Assembly: GCF_020091585.1 (NCBI RefSeq) | Contig: NZ_CP083583.1 | Location: 1,054,001 to 1,118,000, forward strand | Direction: 5' to 3' | DNA length: 64,000 nt | From: Kovacikia minuta CCNUW1 | Lineage (GTDB): Bacteria > Cyanobacteriota > Cyanobacteriia > Leptolyngbyales > Leptolyngbyaceae | Shown here: positions 52,282-61,788 of the stretch, piece after piece | How positions within the stretch are numbered: position 1 is the stretch's first letter | How the letters are laid out: each line of letters opens with the position of its first letter | The notes under the pieces: model-generated | What the model was told of the DNA's origin: nothing | What the model saw: only the letters and a program-made list of their open reading frames with translations | The model's database searches: none | Made by a program: the position numbers and the translations under genes

Positions 52282-52527
52282 CTAGCAATACCGAACCTGT
52301 CGCTTCAAAATTGGGGACTGACTGACCGCTCGCTCAGGACGGGTTACCTCGGAAGGGGGGCCATCCACCGGAGCGGCAGCCTGGGGCAGCGGTTGGTCGG
52401 GTGAGGTAGGGATATAACGACCCCGAGTCTCCTGTCGTGCTTCCGCCAGCTCTCGCTTGAGCTGATGCAATCGGCGGGAGTGGTTACTCTGTTCTTGCAA
52501 TAGCCAATCGGTCACGAATCGTTCCAT
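52282..52527 (-). CDS. small hypothetical protein
   Basis: 81 residues: a charged helical N-terminus (MERFVTDWLLQEQSNHSRRLHQLKRELAEARQE) likely to form a coiled coil, then a proline-rich tail. It diverges from the MobV relaxase gene and could be a relaxosome or regulatory protein by position. Not recognised. Confidence 0.5.
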   Translation of the reverse strand: MERFVTDWLLQEQSNHSRRLHQLKRELAEARQETRGRYIPTSPDQPLPQAAAPVDGPPSEVTRPERAVSQSPILKRQVRYC

Positions 52528-52637
52528 AAGATGCTTCCTAAAACCAGATCAATGTAACGCTCATCGAGTGATTGGTTGCGTTGAATTTTGACATTCTTGC
52601 CCTCGTTCAGGTTCATTCTTTGGGGAATCCTAAAGCA

Positions 52638-53816
52638 ATGGCCTATCCAATTCTCCGCTTCGGCAAGATCAAATCCCCAGCCCAGGTCAAAGCTTCCCAG
52701 GACCACTGCACCCGCATCCGTGAGACGAAGAATGCAGACCCCAATGACACGTCCCTCAACCGTCAGCTATTAGGGAGTGCTGAAACTTTGTGCGAACAGG
52801 TTGAAGGGATTCTGCAAGCGGCAGAACAGAAGCGAAAGACCAGACCCGATGCCAATCGAGTGTGTGAAGTGCTGCTGAGCGCTAGCCCCGAATGGTTCCG
52901 CCAGGGCAATCATCCAGGCGGGGAGATTGACCCCAAGAAGGTGGAGCAGTTTGCCGAACGGGCAACAGAGTTTCTAACCCAAGAATTTGGTGAGTGCTGT
53001 CTTTCTGCGGTCTTGCACCTGGACGAAACGACGCCCCACATCCATGCTCATGTCGTGCCGATCCATCGTGAGAAAGGCTGGCTCAGCTGGGAGAACTGGT
53101 TTGGCGGGCGGGAGAAGCTCCAAGAGTGGCAGGACAAGGTTGCGGAAGCGATGGAGCCGTTGGGTTTACAACGTGGCATCAAAGGGACGATCGCCGAGCA
53201 TGAGCAGATCCAGAACTTTTATGGGCGGATCAAGCGAGAAGTCGAGGTGCCGGACCTGGAGCGGGAGTTCGTACTGCCTTTGCCTGCCGCGCAGGAATCG
53301 GCGCAGGACTATCATCAGCGGGCAAGTGAGTTTCTGGCGCAGAAGGTACCGCAAGTGCAGGATGCCATCTCAACGGTGGTTGCCCACGCCAAGAACGAGG
53401 AGTTTGCCCTTAGAAAGGAACGGGAGACACGGCTCACTTCCCATCGGCTAGCAGACAAAGTCGAGCAGCTGGAGCGGCAATATACCCAGTCACAAACCAA
53501 CCTGAAGACGCTCAGTGAAAACCAAAAGCAGGCGATCGCTCAGGAGTTAATCACAACGGCGAACATGGTGCTCAACCTGGCTCAAACCAATTACTGGAAA
53601 GGTCAGGCCTATGTGCTCAGCCGTCGTCGAGGCTTTACCAAGATTGATACCCGTGCTGGTAAACGGCTGGTCCATAACCAGGAGGGACCGCCAACGCTGA
53701 CCCCAAATTTCAAGATGAGTGACCTGGAGAAGATCAGGAAAGACCGAGACCGCATCCTCCTGTCAATCTCCCAGATGTATGAGCAGCAGGAATTGAAGCG
53801 GGCAAAGCGACGGTAA
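52638..53816 (+). CDS. MobV-family relaxase (Pre/Mob)
   Basis: 392 residues from MAYPILRFGKIKSPAQVKAS. Motif I near NADPNDTSLNRQLLG, and the three-histidine metal-binding motif in LDETTPHIHAHVVPIHREKGWLS; the second half is coiled coil (ADKVEQLERQYTQSQTNLKTL). MobV/Pre proteins mobilize small plasmids and promote recombination between them. It is the second relaxase type in the window. The ATG at 52638 gives the family N-terminus; earlier in-frame codons are unlikely to be translated. Confidence 0.9.
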   Translation: MAYPILRFGKIKSPAQVKASQDHCTRIRETKNADPNDTSLNRQLLGSAETLCEQVEGILQAAEQKRKTRPDANRVCEVLLSASPEWFRQGNHPGGEIDPKKVEQFAERATEFLTQEFGECCLSAVLHLDETTPHIHAHVVPIHREKGWLSWENWFGGREKLQEWQDKVAEAMEPLGLQRGIKGTIAEHEQIQNFYGRIKREVEVPDLEREFVLPLPAAQESAQDYHQRASEFLAQKVPQVQDAISTVVAHAKNEEFALRKERETRLTSHRLADKVEQLERQYTQSQTNLKTLSENQKQAIAQELITTANMVLNLAQTNYWKGQAYVLSRRRGFTKIDTRAGKRLVHNQEGPPTLTPNFKMSDLEKIRKDRDRILLSISQMYEQQELKRAKRR

Positions 53817-54204
53817 TGGATGGAATCAGATCAGGGGCGAGCGCTTGAATGCCCTTCTAGACCAGCGATCGGTCCTTCATCCCATACCTGGGAAAAAAAG
53901 CCATACTGCGTATGGGATGATTCTTCACCTTCAGATGTGGGGAAACTCTGAGTCGGAAACCCTTGTATCAGAGGCTGTTCCGGTTGGGAGGGCAATTTCC
54001 ACAAGCGGATTGGAAGGCTAAGGGGATAGGGTTGATTGTAGGGGACGACCTCACAGAAGTCATCTCCCAGGAGTGGAGGTGAACTCGGATCTTGCTGATT
54101 CAGGGGTCTTGCTGGAGTTGCCAGAGAACGGGTTTAATCACAGAAAGTGTGATCCACCGGAAAAAGCTGCACTACAATCACACTGGTCTTTTGAAGGGTT
54201 TGAG
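53817..54204. other. intergenic region before HU gene
   Basis: About 390 bases. Apart from the inverted repeat at 53878-53919, a spaced TGTGAT...ATCACA pair flanks TACAAT just upstream of the HU start (about 54147-54182) and may be its promoter/operator. No gene. Confidence 0.45.
53878..53919. repeat. 10-bp inverted repeat after mobV
   Basis: CATCCCATAC pairs with GTATGGGATG across 22 bases that include an A7 run. It may end transcription from the MobV gene or be a regulatory site. Confidence 0.5.
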
Positions 54205-54525
54205 ATGAATAAGGGCGAATTAATCGACCAGATTGCTGACAAAGCGGGCTGCACCAAGAAGGATGCCGATGCTATTTTGACAGCATTTTTGGACACCATT
54301 TTAGAAACCGTGGCTGAAGGTGAGAAGGTAACGTTAGTGGGCTTTGGCACCTTTGAGGTGCGCGACCGTTCGGCACGGGAAGGGCGCAATCCTTCGACTG
54401 GCGCAACGATTCAGATTCCAGCGACGAAGGTTCCGGCATTCTCAGCCGGCAAGCTGTTCAAGGAGAAGGTGGCACCCCCTGCTGTAGAGGAGAAGCCCTC
54501 AGCGAGTAAGGGCAAGGGGAAGTAG
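54205..54525 (+). CDS. HU-family DNA-binding protein
   Basis: 106 residues from MNKGELIDQIADKAGCTKKD. The HU fold is complete with VTLVGFGTFEVRDRSAREGRNPSTG, the DNA-contacting beta arms, and KVPAFSAGKLFKE; a lysine/serine-rich tail is appended (PSASKGKGK). HU bends DNA and supports replication initiation. It lies beside the repeat-rich region, where it could assist origin or centromere folding. The longer in-frame start at 54073 is not supported. Confidence 0.92.
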   Translation: MNKGELIDQIADKAGCTKKDADAILTAFLDTILETVAEGEKVTLVGFGTFEVRDRSAREGRNPSTGATIQIPATKVPAFSAGKLFKEKVAPPAVEEKPSASKGKGK

Positions 54526-54593
54526 AGGATTGAGCAACCTTTGGGGTTGGGTTGAGTGCCCGAGCTAAAAGCAGGAAAACAAACCGCCAAAAG

Positions 54594-54776
54594 TTTGGTA
54601 ACTTTCTGGTAGTTTTCTGGTAGTTATTTTCTGGTAGTTTTCTGGTAGGTTTTTGGTAGGTTTAGCTGCAAATCCACCAGAAATCCACCAGACCACTGAA
54701 TCAAACACGGGGTTCGATGGAGTCTGGTAACTTTCTGGTAGTTTTCTGGTAGGTTTTTGGTAACTTTCTGGTATTC
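54594..54776. repeat. CTGGTAG-type tandem-like direct repeats
   Basis: Two clusters of TTTCTGGTAG/GTTTTTGGTAG units at a period of about 11-13 bases (54594-54662 and 54722-54772) flank a spacer with two copies of AATCCACCAGA. AT-rich short-period repeats of this kind are typical of replication origins or protein-binding arrays. No spacer regularity of a CRISPR is present. Confidence 0.7.
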
Positions 54777-54798
54777 CTGCCCCAAGACCCAAATTGAA

Positions 54799-55096
54799 TT
54801 GAATCGATTCAAAACGTCTGCTAATTGAATTGAATCGATTCAAAACGCAGGCTCAAATAACGAATTGAAACGGATCGATTCATTCATAAGCCAGAGGAAT
54901 TGACTCATTTCACTAGATAAGCTTTCCTCATGAAGCTTAAATCCGACGATTTTGGGACGTTTTGTCACCTTCCTTCGACATCAGACCGGGGAACTGAATT
55001 GAATCGATTCAAAACGATGCTTTCATCCTAAGGAGTTGAATTGAATCGATTCAAAACGATAATTTCTTCATCTCAACTTAATTTGAATCGATTCAA
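54799..55096. repeat. five copies of palindrome TTGAATCGATTCAA (iteron or centromere)
   Basis: The perfect 14-bp palindrome occurs at 54799, 54830, 54999, 55041 and 55083, always followed by AACG; a degenerate copy lies near 54865. Four of five are also preceded by GAA/GAATTG. Identical oriented palindromes in a non-coding region next to HU suggest an iteron-type origin or a partition site. No replication initiator gene is recognised nearby. Confidence 0.8.
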
Positions 55097-55122
55097 AACG
55101 GAGTTTGTAAAGGAAGGGTGAA

Positions 55123-55903
55123 CTAAGGGGTAGTGAGGACCCTCACTCCCGTCGCATCATAGAAGTCCTCCGACACCTGCACTAACCGTCCCCCTCCTTC
55201 CCCCAACAGCAACGACAGCCACACCTTAGAAAGGGGCAATCCCACCGCGAGCAGGTAGCTCCAGCAGGGGTATCCCTTCCCTATCCACCGCTTTTGATAC
55301 TCCTTGCCTGCGACTCAAGCTCGCCCATCGATGTTGCAAGTACTGGCCCACAGCAGCACTCCAACCTGAGATATCCTCATCGTAAGCCAGCGCCTTCAAC
55401 TGCCGCTCAATCTCCACTTCCAGCAGAGGTTCAGGGGGAGGCAACTCCTTGAGGAAGGCTGCCTTCTCCTCATTGGGCTCATAGAACGCCTCTGTTTCCC
55501 CATCTCCATCAACGACACGCAGGGGCGATCGCCAACGGGGAATAGGGGGTGCCTCAATCAGGAACTCACTGACATCAACCTCAGTGGAGCTAATAATCAG
55601 GCCCGCCAGGTCATCGGCACTCAATAGCACATCCGTGGGGCGATGCTTCTGTTCCCATGCCGCTAAGCTCTCCTCTGCCCGTTGCAAGACCAGCTCACTG
55701 AGGCGCAGCAGAACATCTGATACGATTCCCATCTGAATGACCAGAGGGCGATCGCCAATGACCGCTTCCAGGTGCTCTATCGCCTGAGCGATCGCATCTC
55801 GATTCGCATTCAGGGGCATCTGTTCGAGGGAGGCTAACCAATCCCAGAGCAGTTGGATGGGCAGAGAGGTTGATAGGGCTGGAGGGAGAGGAGATTCAGT
55901 CAT
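55123..55903 (-). pseudogene. hypothetical protein, frameshifted near the 3' end
   Basis: The frame 55226-55903 encodes 225 residues of an acidic helical protein sharing ALAYDEDISGWS with the gene at 26493-27194. Beyond about 55255 the conserved end continues in another frame: GLPLSKVWLSLLLGEGG and EDFYDATGVRVLTTP with a stop at 55123, matching GMPLVKLWLALLLGG and AFYDAEQIWVL of the paralogue. The gene therefore carries a late frameshift, or the window has a sequencing error there. Confidence 0.65.
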
Positions 55904-56118
55904 GGTGAGCCAGCTTAGGAGAGGAGGGGCATCTCACTGCCACCAGTCTATGCTGATGCTGGGGAGAAGAGAACACCCACAGCCTTTTCGGAGAACATGC
56001 ACCAAGAGCGGAAAGAGGTTTATCATATCTTCACTCCGCTCACTGTAGCTGCACGGTTGGAGTGCCGGAGTTGCCTGGAGGAAACTGGTAAAGGTCTCAC
56101 CGGTACTCCTGCATTTCT

Positions 56119-57696
56119 ATGTCTATTTTTTGCAACCCTGCTTCTCGTCTTGGCTCCACTGCTTCAAATCGCTCGTCTTTGTTACTGGGACTGATGGGAT
56201 GGGGGATGTTCTCGTTGGGACTCCTGGGAAATCCTGAGCCAGGAATCAGCCAGAACGTTCAAGTCGCGCGCACCAGGGGACGACAGCTTCAACCCCAACG
56301 AGTTGAACTTCCAGCACCCACAGTTGAGGGTGCAAAGAGGATTAACCCTTATACGGCTGAAATTGTCACTCAAAATCAGACCCTGACATTGAGTGGAACA
56401 GCCCCAGCGGGCACAACCCTGAAGCTGCGTTTTTATGCCCAGCGCCGCCGTCAAGAGTTGCAACCAGTGGTTCAACCGGATGGCTCCTGGTCAATCCCAC
56501 TAACGGTTCCGTTGCCAGAAGGTCGGAATGAGCTATACCTGTCTGCTACTGCCCTAAAAGACAACCACAGAAGTTCAGGGCTGCAACTGGTTATCGTTGT
56601 AGACAGGACGCTTCCAACCTTGCAGGTGCAGCAGTTTAGAAACAATCAAGTCGCCCCTCTGGTTGAAGGAAGTGTGCTTGCGGTTGGCGATCGATTGTTA
56701 GGTCAGGTTGATGGCACAGGGTCACGGGTGAGGAGTTTGACCTATCGGATGGATGAGCAGTCCACAGAAACTCCGATTCCGGTTTCGACGGACGGATTAT
56801 TCAATGAGGTCTTAACGGCGAGGGGATTGGCTCCTGGAAGACATCAGTTGACACTAACAGCAACTGATGCGGCAGGCAATCAAAGAATTGTTTCTTATCC
56901 AGTCATCACAGGTTCGACGTTTAATCAACAGCGCTCAGTTGGTGAATTGCTGGTTAGACTGCTTCAAATTACCGGAAGTAACCGGAAGCTGGCTTGGACG
57001 AAACAGCCAGATATTGTCGGTTATGTTGTGGGTTCTCAGAAAATTACGCATTTAGAAGGACGGTTGTTACCGCGTTTGATTAGTGAAGCTCCAGGCAAAC
57101 GGCAAGGGACTCAAGCGTTGGCAGATAATCACATCCCATTCCAGGATATGACCGCACTGTTGCAGCCCAATGGAACATTTTGGTTGAAGGAGAACTTCCT
57201 GCGGACGATCGATTATGCCAACCTGGATGATGGACCTTACACGCTCGAACTCCGAGGGCAAACGGCGGACACGGCTCAATTCTCCCAACGCTTAGAGTTT
57301 GTCTTAGATCGCACGTCACCTGAAATCCAACTCTCCAATATTGACGGGATTGCCTGGGATTGGGGCACTCGGCTACAGGGCAGTGTGCATGAGAATCTCA
57401 GTGAGGTGCAGGTCGATTACCAGTTTGTGCGGGAGAAGGATCGGGCTGTTACGTCCAGGGGGGCATTTAAGGTGCAGGGGAGACGAATTGATCTGCTGCT
57501 GCCGGAGTTTGTTAAGACCAATCGGATGTTGGAAGAAGAGGAAACTTACTACCTGCTGTTGAATGCTCACGATTTAGCAGGAAATGTCGAGTCTTTGAAA
57601 TACACCTTCTTTATTCCTGGCGATCGCCGGGTCATCGATGATGATGTTCTCACTCCAGCCCAAATTCAGGAGCTAGAGCGTAGAAGGAGACGTTGA
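56119..57696 (+). CDS. exported protein with bacterial Ig-like domains
   Basis: 525 residues. An N-terminal hydrophobic segment (SSLLLGLMGWGMFSLGLLG, residues 19-37) looks like a signal peptide. Several Ig/cadherin-like beta domains follow, with repeated patterns such as LTLSGTAPAGTTLKLRF, GSWSIPLTVPLPEGRNELYL and LTLTATDAAGNQRIV, and again LLNAHDLAGNVESLKY. It probably acts as an adhesion or surface protein. It ends four bases before the GT8 gene and is likely co-transcribed with it. Confidence 0.75.
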   Translation: MSIFCNPASRLGSTASNRSSLLLGLMGWGMFSLGLLGNPEPGISQNVQVARTRGRQLQPQRVELPAPTVEGAKRINPYTAEIVTQNQTLTLSGTAPAGTTLKLRFYAQRRRQELQPVVQPDGSWSIPLTVPLPEGRNELYLSATALKDNHRSSGLQLVIVVDRTLPTLQVQQFRNNQVAPLVEGSVLAVGDRLLGQVDGTGSRVRSLTYRMDEQSTETPIPVSTDGLFNEVLTARGLAPGRHQLTLTATDAAGNQRIVSYPVITGSTFNQQRSVGELLVRLLQITGSNRKLAWTKQPDIVGYVVGSQKITHLEGRLLPRLISEAPGKRQGTQALADNHIPFQDMTALLQPNGTFWLKENFLRTIDYANLDDGPYTLELRGQTADTAQFSQRLEFVLDRTSPEIQLSNIDGIAWDWGTRLQGSVHENLSEVQVDYQFVREKDRAVTSRGAFKVQGRRIDLLLPEFVKTNRMLEEEETYYLLLNAHDLAGNVESLKYTFFIPGDRRVIDDDVLTPAQIQELERRRRR

Positions 57697-57700
57697 TGCG

Positions 57701-58510
57701 ATGACTGGAGCCGCAGTGAAACGGGGTGTGGTTTATTGTGCCCTGAAGATACCCGAATATTTGGAGGCAGCAGTGATCAGTGCCTTCGCGCTACGGCAGC
57801 TTGAGCCAGAGTTGCCGATCGTGCTGCTGACAGATTTTGCTGGAGTGGAAGGGTTGGGGTTAGAGCGGTTCAATATTACGGTCAAGCGGATTGTTTTACC
57901 AGAAGTGTGGCGGCTTCCTGATGCAATGGAATCGAGATTGGTGAAGACGAGCTTGCCGGAGTTGGTGGAGTTTGATGAGACGTTGTATCTGGATGCGGAT
58001 GTGTTGCCGATTCAACCGCTTCAGCCGATTTGGGAGTTTTTACAAAGAGGGGTGATCTCGCTGGCGATCGATGTCAACAAGACACTGGCTCAGTGTGACC
58101 ATGTGGGAACTGAGGAGAAGGCGTATACGTTGCAGCGATGTCCGGCTGATTCGGTGCAGTTCAATAGTGGGGTGATGCTTTGGCGACGCTGCCCGGAGGT
58201 GTTGGGGCTGTTTGAAACCTGGAAGGAGGAGTGGATACGGTTTCAGCGGCAGGATCAGTTGGCACTGTTACGGGCGATTCAGGCAACGGCTATCAAGTTG
58301 GTTGAGTTACCGGAGGTCTATAACTTTCCGGCATACCGGGTGACACCGGATGTGATTGAGCGGAATGAGGTGAGGCTGTTGCATTGTTTGAAGGGATTTG
58401 TCCGCATCGGGCGGTTTCGGGCGATTGCCCAGCGGTTGATGCCCACTTCAACGGCATTGGCGCTTGAGGTGTTAAAGCAGAAGCGATCGTTCTGGGACAA
58501 GATTAGTTGA
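57701..58510 (+). CDS. family 8-like glycosyltransferase
   Basis: 269 residues of the GT-A fold, GT8/glycogenin type: RGVVYCALKIPEYLEAAVISAFALRQ at the N-terminus and the metal-binding DXD in ETLYLDADVLPIQ, then FNSGVMLWRRCPEVLGLFETWKEEW and a late LLHCLKGF histidine. It would transfer a sugar from a nucleotide donor; acceptor unknown. Overlaps the convergent GT2 gene by eight bases. Confidence 0.85.
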   Translation: MTGAAVKRGVVYCALKIPEYLEAAVISAFALRQLEPELPIVLLTDFAGVEGLGLERFNITVKRIVLPEVWRLPDAMESRLVKTSLPELVEFDETLYLDADVLPIQPLQPIWEFLQRGVISLAIDVNKTLAQCDHVGTEEKAYTLQRCPADSVQFNSGVMLWRRCPEVLGLFETWKEEWIRFQRQDQLALLRAIQATAIKLVELPEVYNFPAYRVTPDVIERNEVRLLHCLKGFVRIGRFRAIAQRLMPTSTALALEVLKQKRSFWDKIS

Positions 58511-59270
58511 TTTGGGGCTGTCTGGGACGGATGGAAAAGCGGCTGGTTACTTGCAGGTCAATCTGATATTTCTGGTCTAAGCCCCGACGTTTGAGGGCTT
58601 GGGTGCTGGCTTTGTATGCCCAGCGGATCATTTCTAGCTGGTCGTTGGTGGCGTTGCTGTCGTGTTGGCGGTAGAAGTAGAGGGGTTGGTTGAGGTGGTG
58701 GATCTGGGTGACTTCGGAGAGGCGCAGGCAGAGGTCGTAGTCTTCGGCGCGATCAAAGGTAGGATCAATGCCGCCGACTTGCTCGTAAACGGAGCGGCGC
58801 ATCAGGCGGAAGTGGAAGGTCATGAAGTCGAGCAATAACTGGTCTTTGGTGTAGGGGATGCGGCAGCGCTGACCAGAACCGCGATCGCGTCCATCTGCGT
58901 CAATCACTTTGTAGTCAGTGTAGACCATGCCGATGTCGGGGTGAGTGTTGAGGATGGCGATCGTTTGCTCTAGGGCGGTGGGAGCAAGCAGATCGTCGCT
59001 ATCGACCCAGCCAAGGTAGGGGGCGGTGGTGGCTGCGATCGCACCTTTGAGAGCGGGGGCGATGCCTTGGTGGGGGACAGCAATGACGCGAATGCGATCG
59101 TCCTGATTGGCGTAGTGCTGAGCGATGGCAAGGGAATCATCGGCGGAGCCGTCGTCCCAAATCAGTAGCTCGAAGTGAGGGTAGGTTTGCGAGAGGATAC
59201 TGGCGATCGTTTTTGCCAGGTATCGCTGGCGGTTGTAAACGGTTGTTACTAGAGAAATTAAAGCTGGCAT
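58503..59270 (-). CDS. family 2 glycosyltransferase
   Basis: 255 residues with the GT2 signature: SLVTTVYNRQRYLAKTIASILSQTYPHFELLIWDDGSADDSL, the DXD-like WVDSDDLL, and RAEDYDLCLRLSEV (catalytic ED motif). It probably builds extracellular or envelope polysaccharide together with the neighbouring glycosyltransferase and Ig-like protein. Confidence 0.92.
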   Translation of the reverse strand: MPALISLVTTVYNRQRYLAKTIASILSQTYPHFELLIWDDGSADDSLAIAQHYANQDDRIRVIAVPHQGIAPALKGAIAATTAPYLGWVDSDDLLAPTALEQTIAILNTHPDIGMVYTDYKVIDADGRDRGSGQRCRIPYTKDQLLLDFMTFHFRLMRRSVYEQVGGIDPTFDRAEDYDLCLRLSEVTQIHHLNQPLYFYRQHDSNATNDQLEMIRWAYKASTQALKRRGLDQKYQIDLQVTSRFSIRPRQPQIN

Positions 59271-59528
59271 AAACCGAGACAGCAGGGGGCAGGACTGAAG
59301 AGGGAAGGTTCCTCAATCTAAAGTGCCCAGGAAAGTTGGTGTAGGAACTTGAGATAACGGATTATTTGAGAGGGCGATCGCACTACGCGAAGGGGCGGAT
59401 CGTACTCCATCAACAATCCTGAATGCTCTTGAATGCTTGTGGTTGTGGGTTTCGCAGACCAACCCAACCTACGGGGCGGGGATCGCGCTACGTGGAGGGG
59501 CCGCACTATGGGTAAGGAGAGATTACGC
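59271..59528. other. intergenic with dispersed repeat
   Basis: A degenerate copy of the cyanobacterial GTTGGGTTTC...AACCCAACCTACG-type dispersed repeat is present at about 59440-59480 (TGTGGGTTTCGCAGACCAAC then CCAACCTACG). No gene. Confidence 0.5.
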
Positions 59529-60134
59529 TCACCTGTCGTCAAATAATAAGTAGAGGAATTTAGATGCCAATGAAATGGTTATAACAAACCCTGTAAGTAT
59601 ATAAGTAAGTTTAGCATCTGCTTGTAGAAAGCTGTTGATACCTGAACTAACAATTAATACTGCTGCAGCTAGAGGAAGTATCAGTGCAGCCCATAGTTGC
59701 AATCCATATTTAAGTAAGATTTCAATCCAAACTCCAGTTCCCCAACCAGTTACCATTCCAAGAAGAGAGCCTGCTATGGCATACGAAGAGATTGAATTTG
59801 CGTCGTTTGCAGACATCCCATGAGGTTGAATTATGAATCCTTTATCTAGCATAGCTGTTCCCACAACATGCCCAAAAAATATTGCTATAGATGAGGCAAG
59901 GAGAATGGTAATGATTTTCTTTACACCTCTAAAACCACGCACAGAAAAAATTATTGAGACAAGCACACAAGAAGATAGTAAAGCGAAAGAGAATGCTAGA
60001 GTTGAAGCCGTAGATAAGCCACCATAAAAAACATCTACGCCGTTAAGAATCCCATATAACGGCGTAATAATTGAGGAGCAAATAATCAGCCATGGAATCT
60101 TTATAGAGGATGGGCGCTGAGGTTGATGAGACAT
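59529..60134 (-). CDS. multi-pass membrane protein, candidate RHS immunity protein
   Basis: 201 residues with about five hydrophobic helices (for example STASTLAFSFALLSSCVLVSI and ALILPLAAAVLIVSSGINSF). Not recognised. It follows the RHS toxin C-terminus on the same strand with a 62-base gap, the position of immunity genes in polymorphic toxin loci. Its AT content is higher than that of its neighbours, also common for such cassettes. Confidence 0.6.
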   Translation of the reverse strand: MSHQPQRPSSIKIPWLIICSSIITPLYGILNGVDVFYGGLSTASTLAFSFALLSSCVLVSIIFSVRGFRGVKKIITILLASSIAIFFGHVVGTAMLDKGFIIQPHGMSANDANSISSYAIAGSLLGMVTGWGTGVWIEILLKYGLQLWAALILPLAAAVLIVSSGINSFLQADAKLTYILTGFVITISLASKFLYLLFDDR

Positions 60135-60196
60135 CGTGGCAATAAATTTGGGGATGGGTGATGTTGAAATTAGTAGCCTACTTTAATCTCCTATTT

Positions 60197-60592
60197 TTAC
60201 TCATAGTAAGGATATTTCTTAGGTTTACCTCGGTAATCAGTGTATTTATAGCCTAATGGTTTTGCATTGGGGCTTGCTTTACCTGTAAATGGATTTATGT
60301 GCCAAGCTGGTACCCAAAGTCCTGGTAAAGGTTGAGGACGTCTGTGCCCAGGTAAAGCATTTTCGAGTGACTGAAATGCCGCTGAGTTACTATTTAGGTG
60401 TTTAGTATCATAACGAATGTTGCCTACTTGATTAATAAGTAAGAAAGTAGCTCTTATCTTTTGATCAATCTTTGCGCCATCCGGTAAACAATCACTAAGT
60501 TGATACACGAATTGCTTCAAATTCTGTGGATGTACTCTATTCCACGGAATTCCTATGTTATGTGAATGCAAAGGTCCAGACGCATTGGTTCG
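60197..60592 (-). pseudogene. RHS polymorphic toxin, C-terminal domain separated by an IS
   Basis: In the RHS frame this stretch encodes TNASGPLHSHNIGIPWNRVHPQNLKQF ... PGLWVPAWHINPFTGKAS ... YKYTDYRGKPKKYPYYE. When the IS at 60593-61779 and one 9-base duplicate are removed, it joins in frame to the RHS core (VFGTNASGPL). It is therefore the original toxin tip, about 130 residues, of unknown activity. Here it lacks its own start. Confidence 0.8.
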
Positions 60593-61779
60593 GGTGCATC
60601 CCAGTCTTGTAAGTCTTAGAGTGAGAGTTGCCCATTGAGATAAGCGCAACGGTGCAGCAACACTTGCGGCACATTGTCCGCTTTCCACTGTGCCCCGGTC
60701 AGTTTGATACGTGCGCTGATCTGCTTCACCGTCGATTCAATCATGCCCGACCCAATTGAAATGCCTTCGGCTTGGTAGTAACTATAGTTGACAATGCGAT
60801 GACGATGTTTGGTGAGATAGGCGATGAAGTTGTCAACCTGTTCATGCTGCCAACCCGTGAATTGCTCAATTGCGCCATCTACGTTACCCTGCCACAACAA
60901 GCTTTCCACAGTGGCTAATCGTTGCAGTGAACCACCGACTTTGTACAGATTTTCGACCAGATGAAACCAATCTAAAATCTCACGTCGTTGGCTGACTTCA
61001 GCAATCCCTGCAAACAAGTTCCAAATCCCATCATGACCATCACCGAGACAAGTGACCGGAGTGTTCAGCGGTTGTTCGTTGACCCATTGGACTAATTGCT
61101 CATTGTCTTGCAAAAATGCCTCACAGCAATGTCCATGCAGATTCACAGCTTTGTAATCCTGCCATCTACAAATCTCTCCTTTTGGAGTACGAATCCGCAC
61201 CTTGCCGCCATCAATACTCATTTCCTCCACTGCGGTTTCAATTCGTGGCAACTCGAAGCACTGCCGATGCACTAACCGTTGCTGTGTCCCTCTGGAAACC
61301 TTCATTCCCGTTAGAATCGGAATATCTTGAGCAGATCGCTCATAGGACACATTCGCACTCAAAATCAAGCAGCATTTCTCCAAGTAAGGACTTAACTGAG
61401 TGCGCTCTTTCACGTTCAAGACTTTCGCTTGGTTTTCGGTGAGGCTGATGCTGCCAAGGATGCTTTTGAGTTGCCGACTTCGTCCGCTGCTAGGACCGCT
61501 TGCCCTTGTGATAAAAAATTACCGATTTCTGGACTGACCTGCTCCAGGACATGTCCTCTTACTGCCGCTTCGATGCCTTCAAGGGTGGTTAATTGCTCTG
61601 GGGCAGTTTCATCGTAGAGCAATGCCGCTATCGCACGAGCGTGAGCTTGAATTTGTTGAAGTTTCTCAGCATCCATCGTCGGCATCCTTGGGAAATAGTA
61701 GGGGGTCCCTTTAGCATAATCGAGTCTTCCCAATTCGCTGCCTAAGTATTCCTACTCATTGCATAACTGGGATGCACCC
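60593..61779 (-). mobile_element. ISKra4-like insertion sequence with 9-bp target duplication
   Basis: 1187 bases with terminal inverted repeats GGGTGCATCCCAGT and ACTGGGATGCACCC. The 9 bases CATTGGTTC occur directly on both sides (60584-60592 and 61780-61788), proving insertion in the RHS gene. It encodes a two-frame transposase on the minus strand. Confidence 0.88.
60616..61733 (-). CDS. ISKra4-like transposase in two overlapping frames
   Basis: The first frame (61416-61733, 105 residues) holds the N-terminal part (AEKLQQIQAHARAIAALLYDETA); the second (60616-61419, 267 residues) carries the catalytic domain with EEMSIDGGKVRIRT, VTCLGDGHDGIWNLF (acidic), REILDWFHLVENLYKVGG and SIGSGMIESTVKQI (final E). 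The frames overlap at SPKTKRKS/MNVKERTQ, the position at which this family uses frameshifting, so the element may be active. Confidence 0.8.
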
Positions 61780-61788
61780 CATTGGTTC

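Noticed and set aside
54594-54776. Possible CRISPR array
   Set aside because: The repeat unit is 11-13 bases with no unique spacers of constant length; it is a short-period direct repeat. No CRISPR array is seen anywhere in the window, not even near the I-D cas genes.
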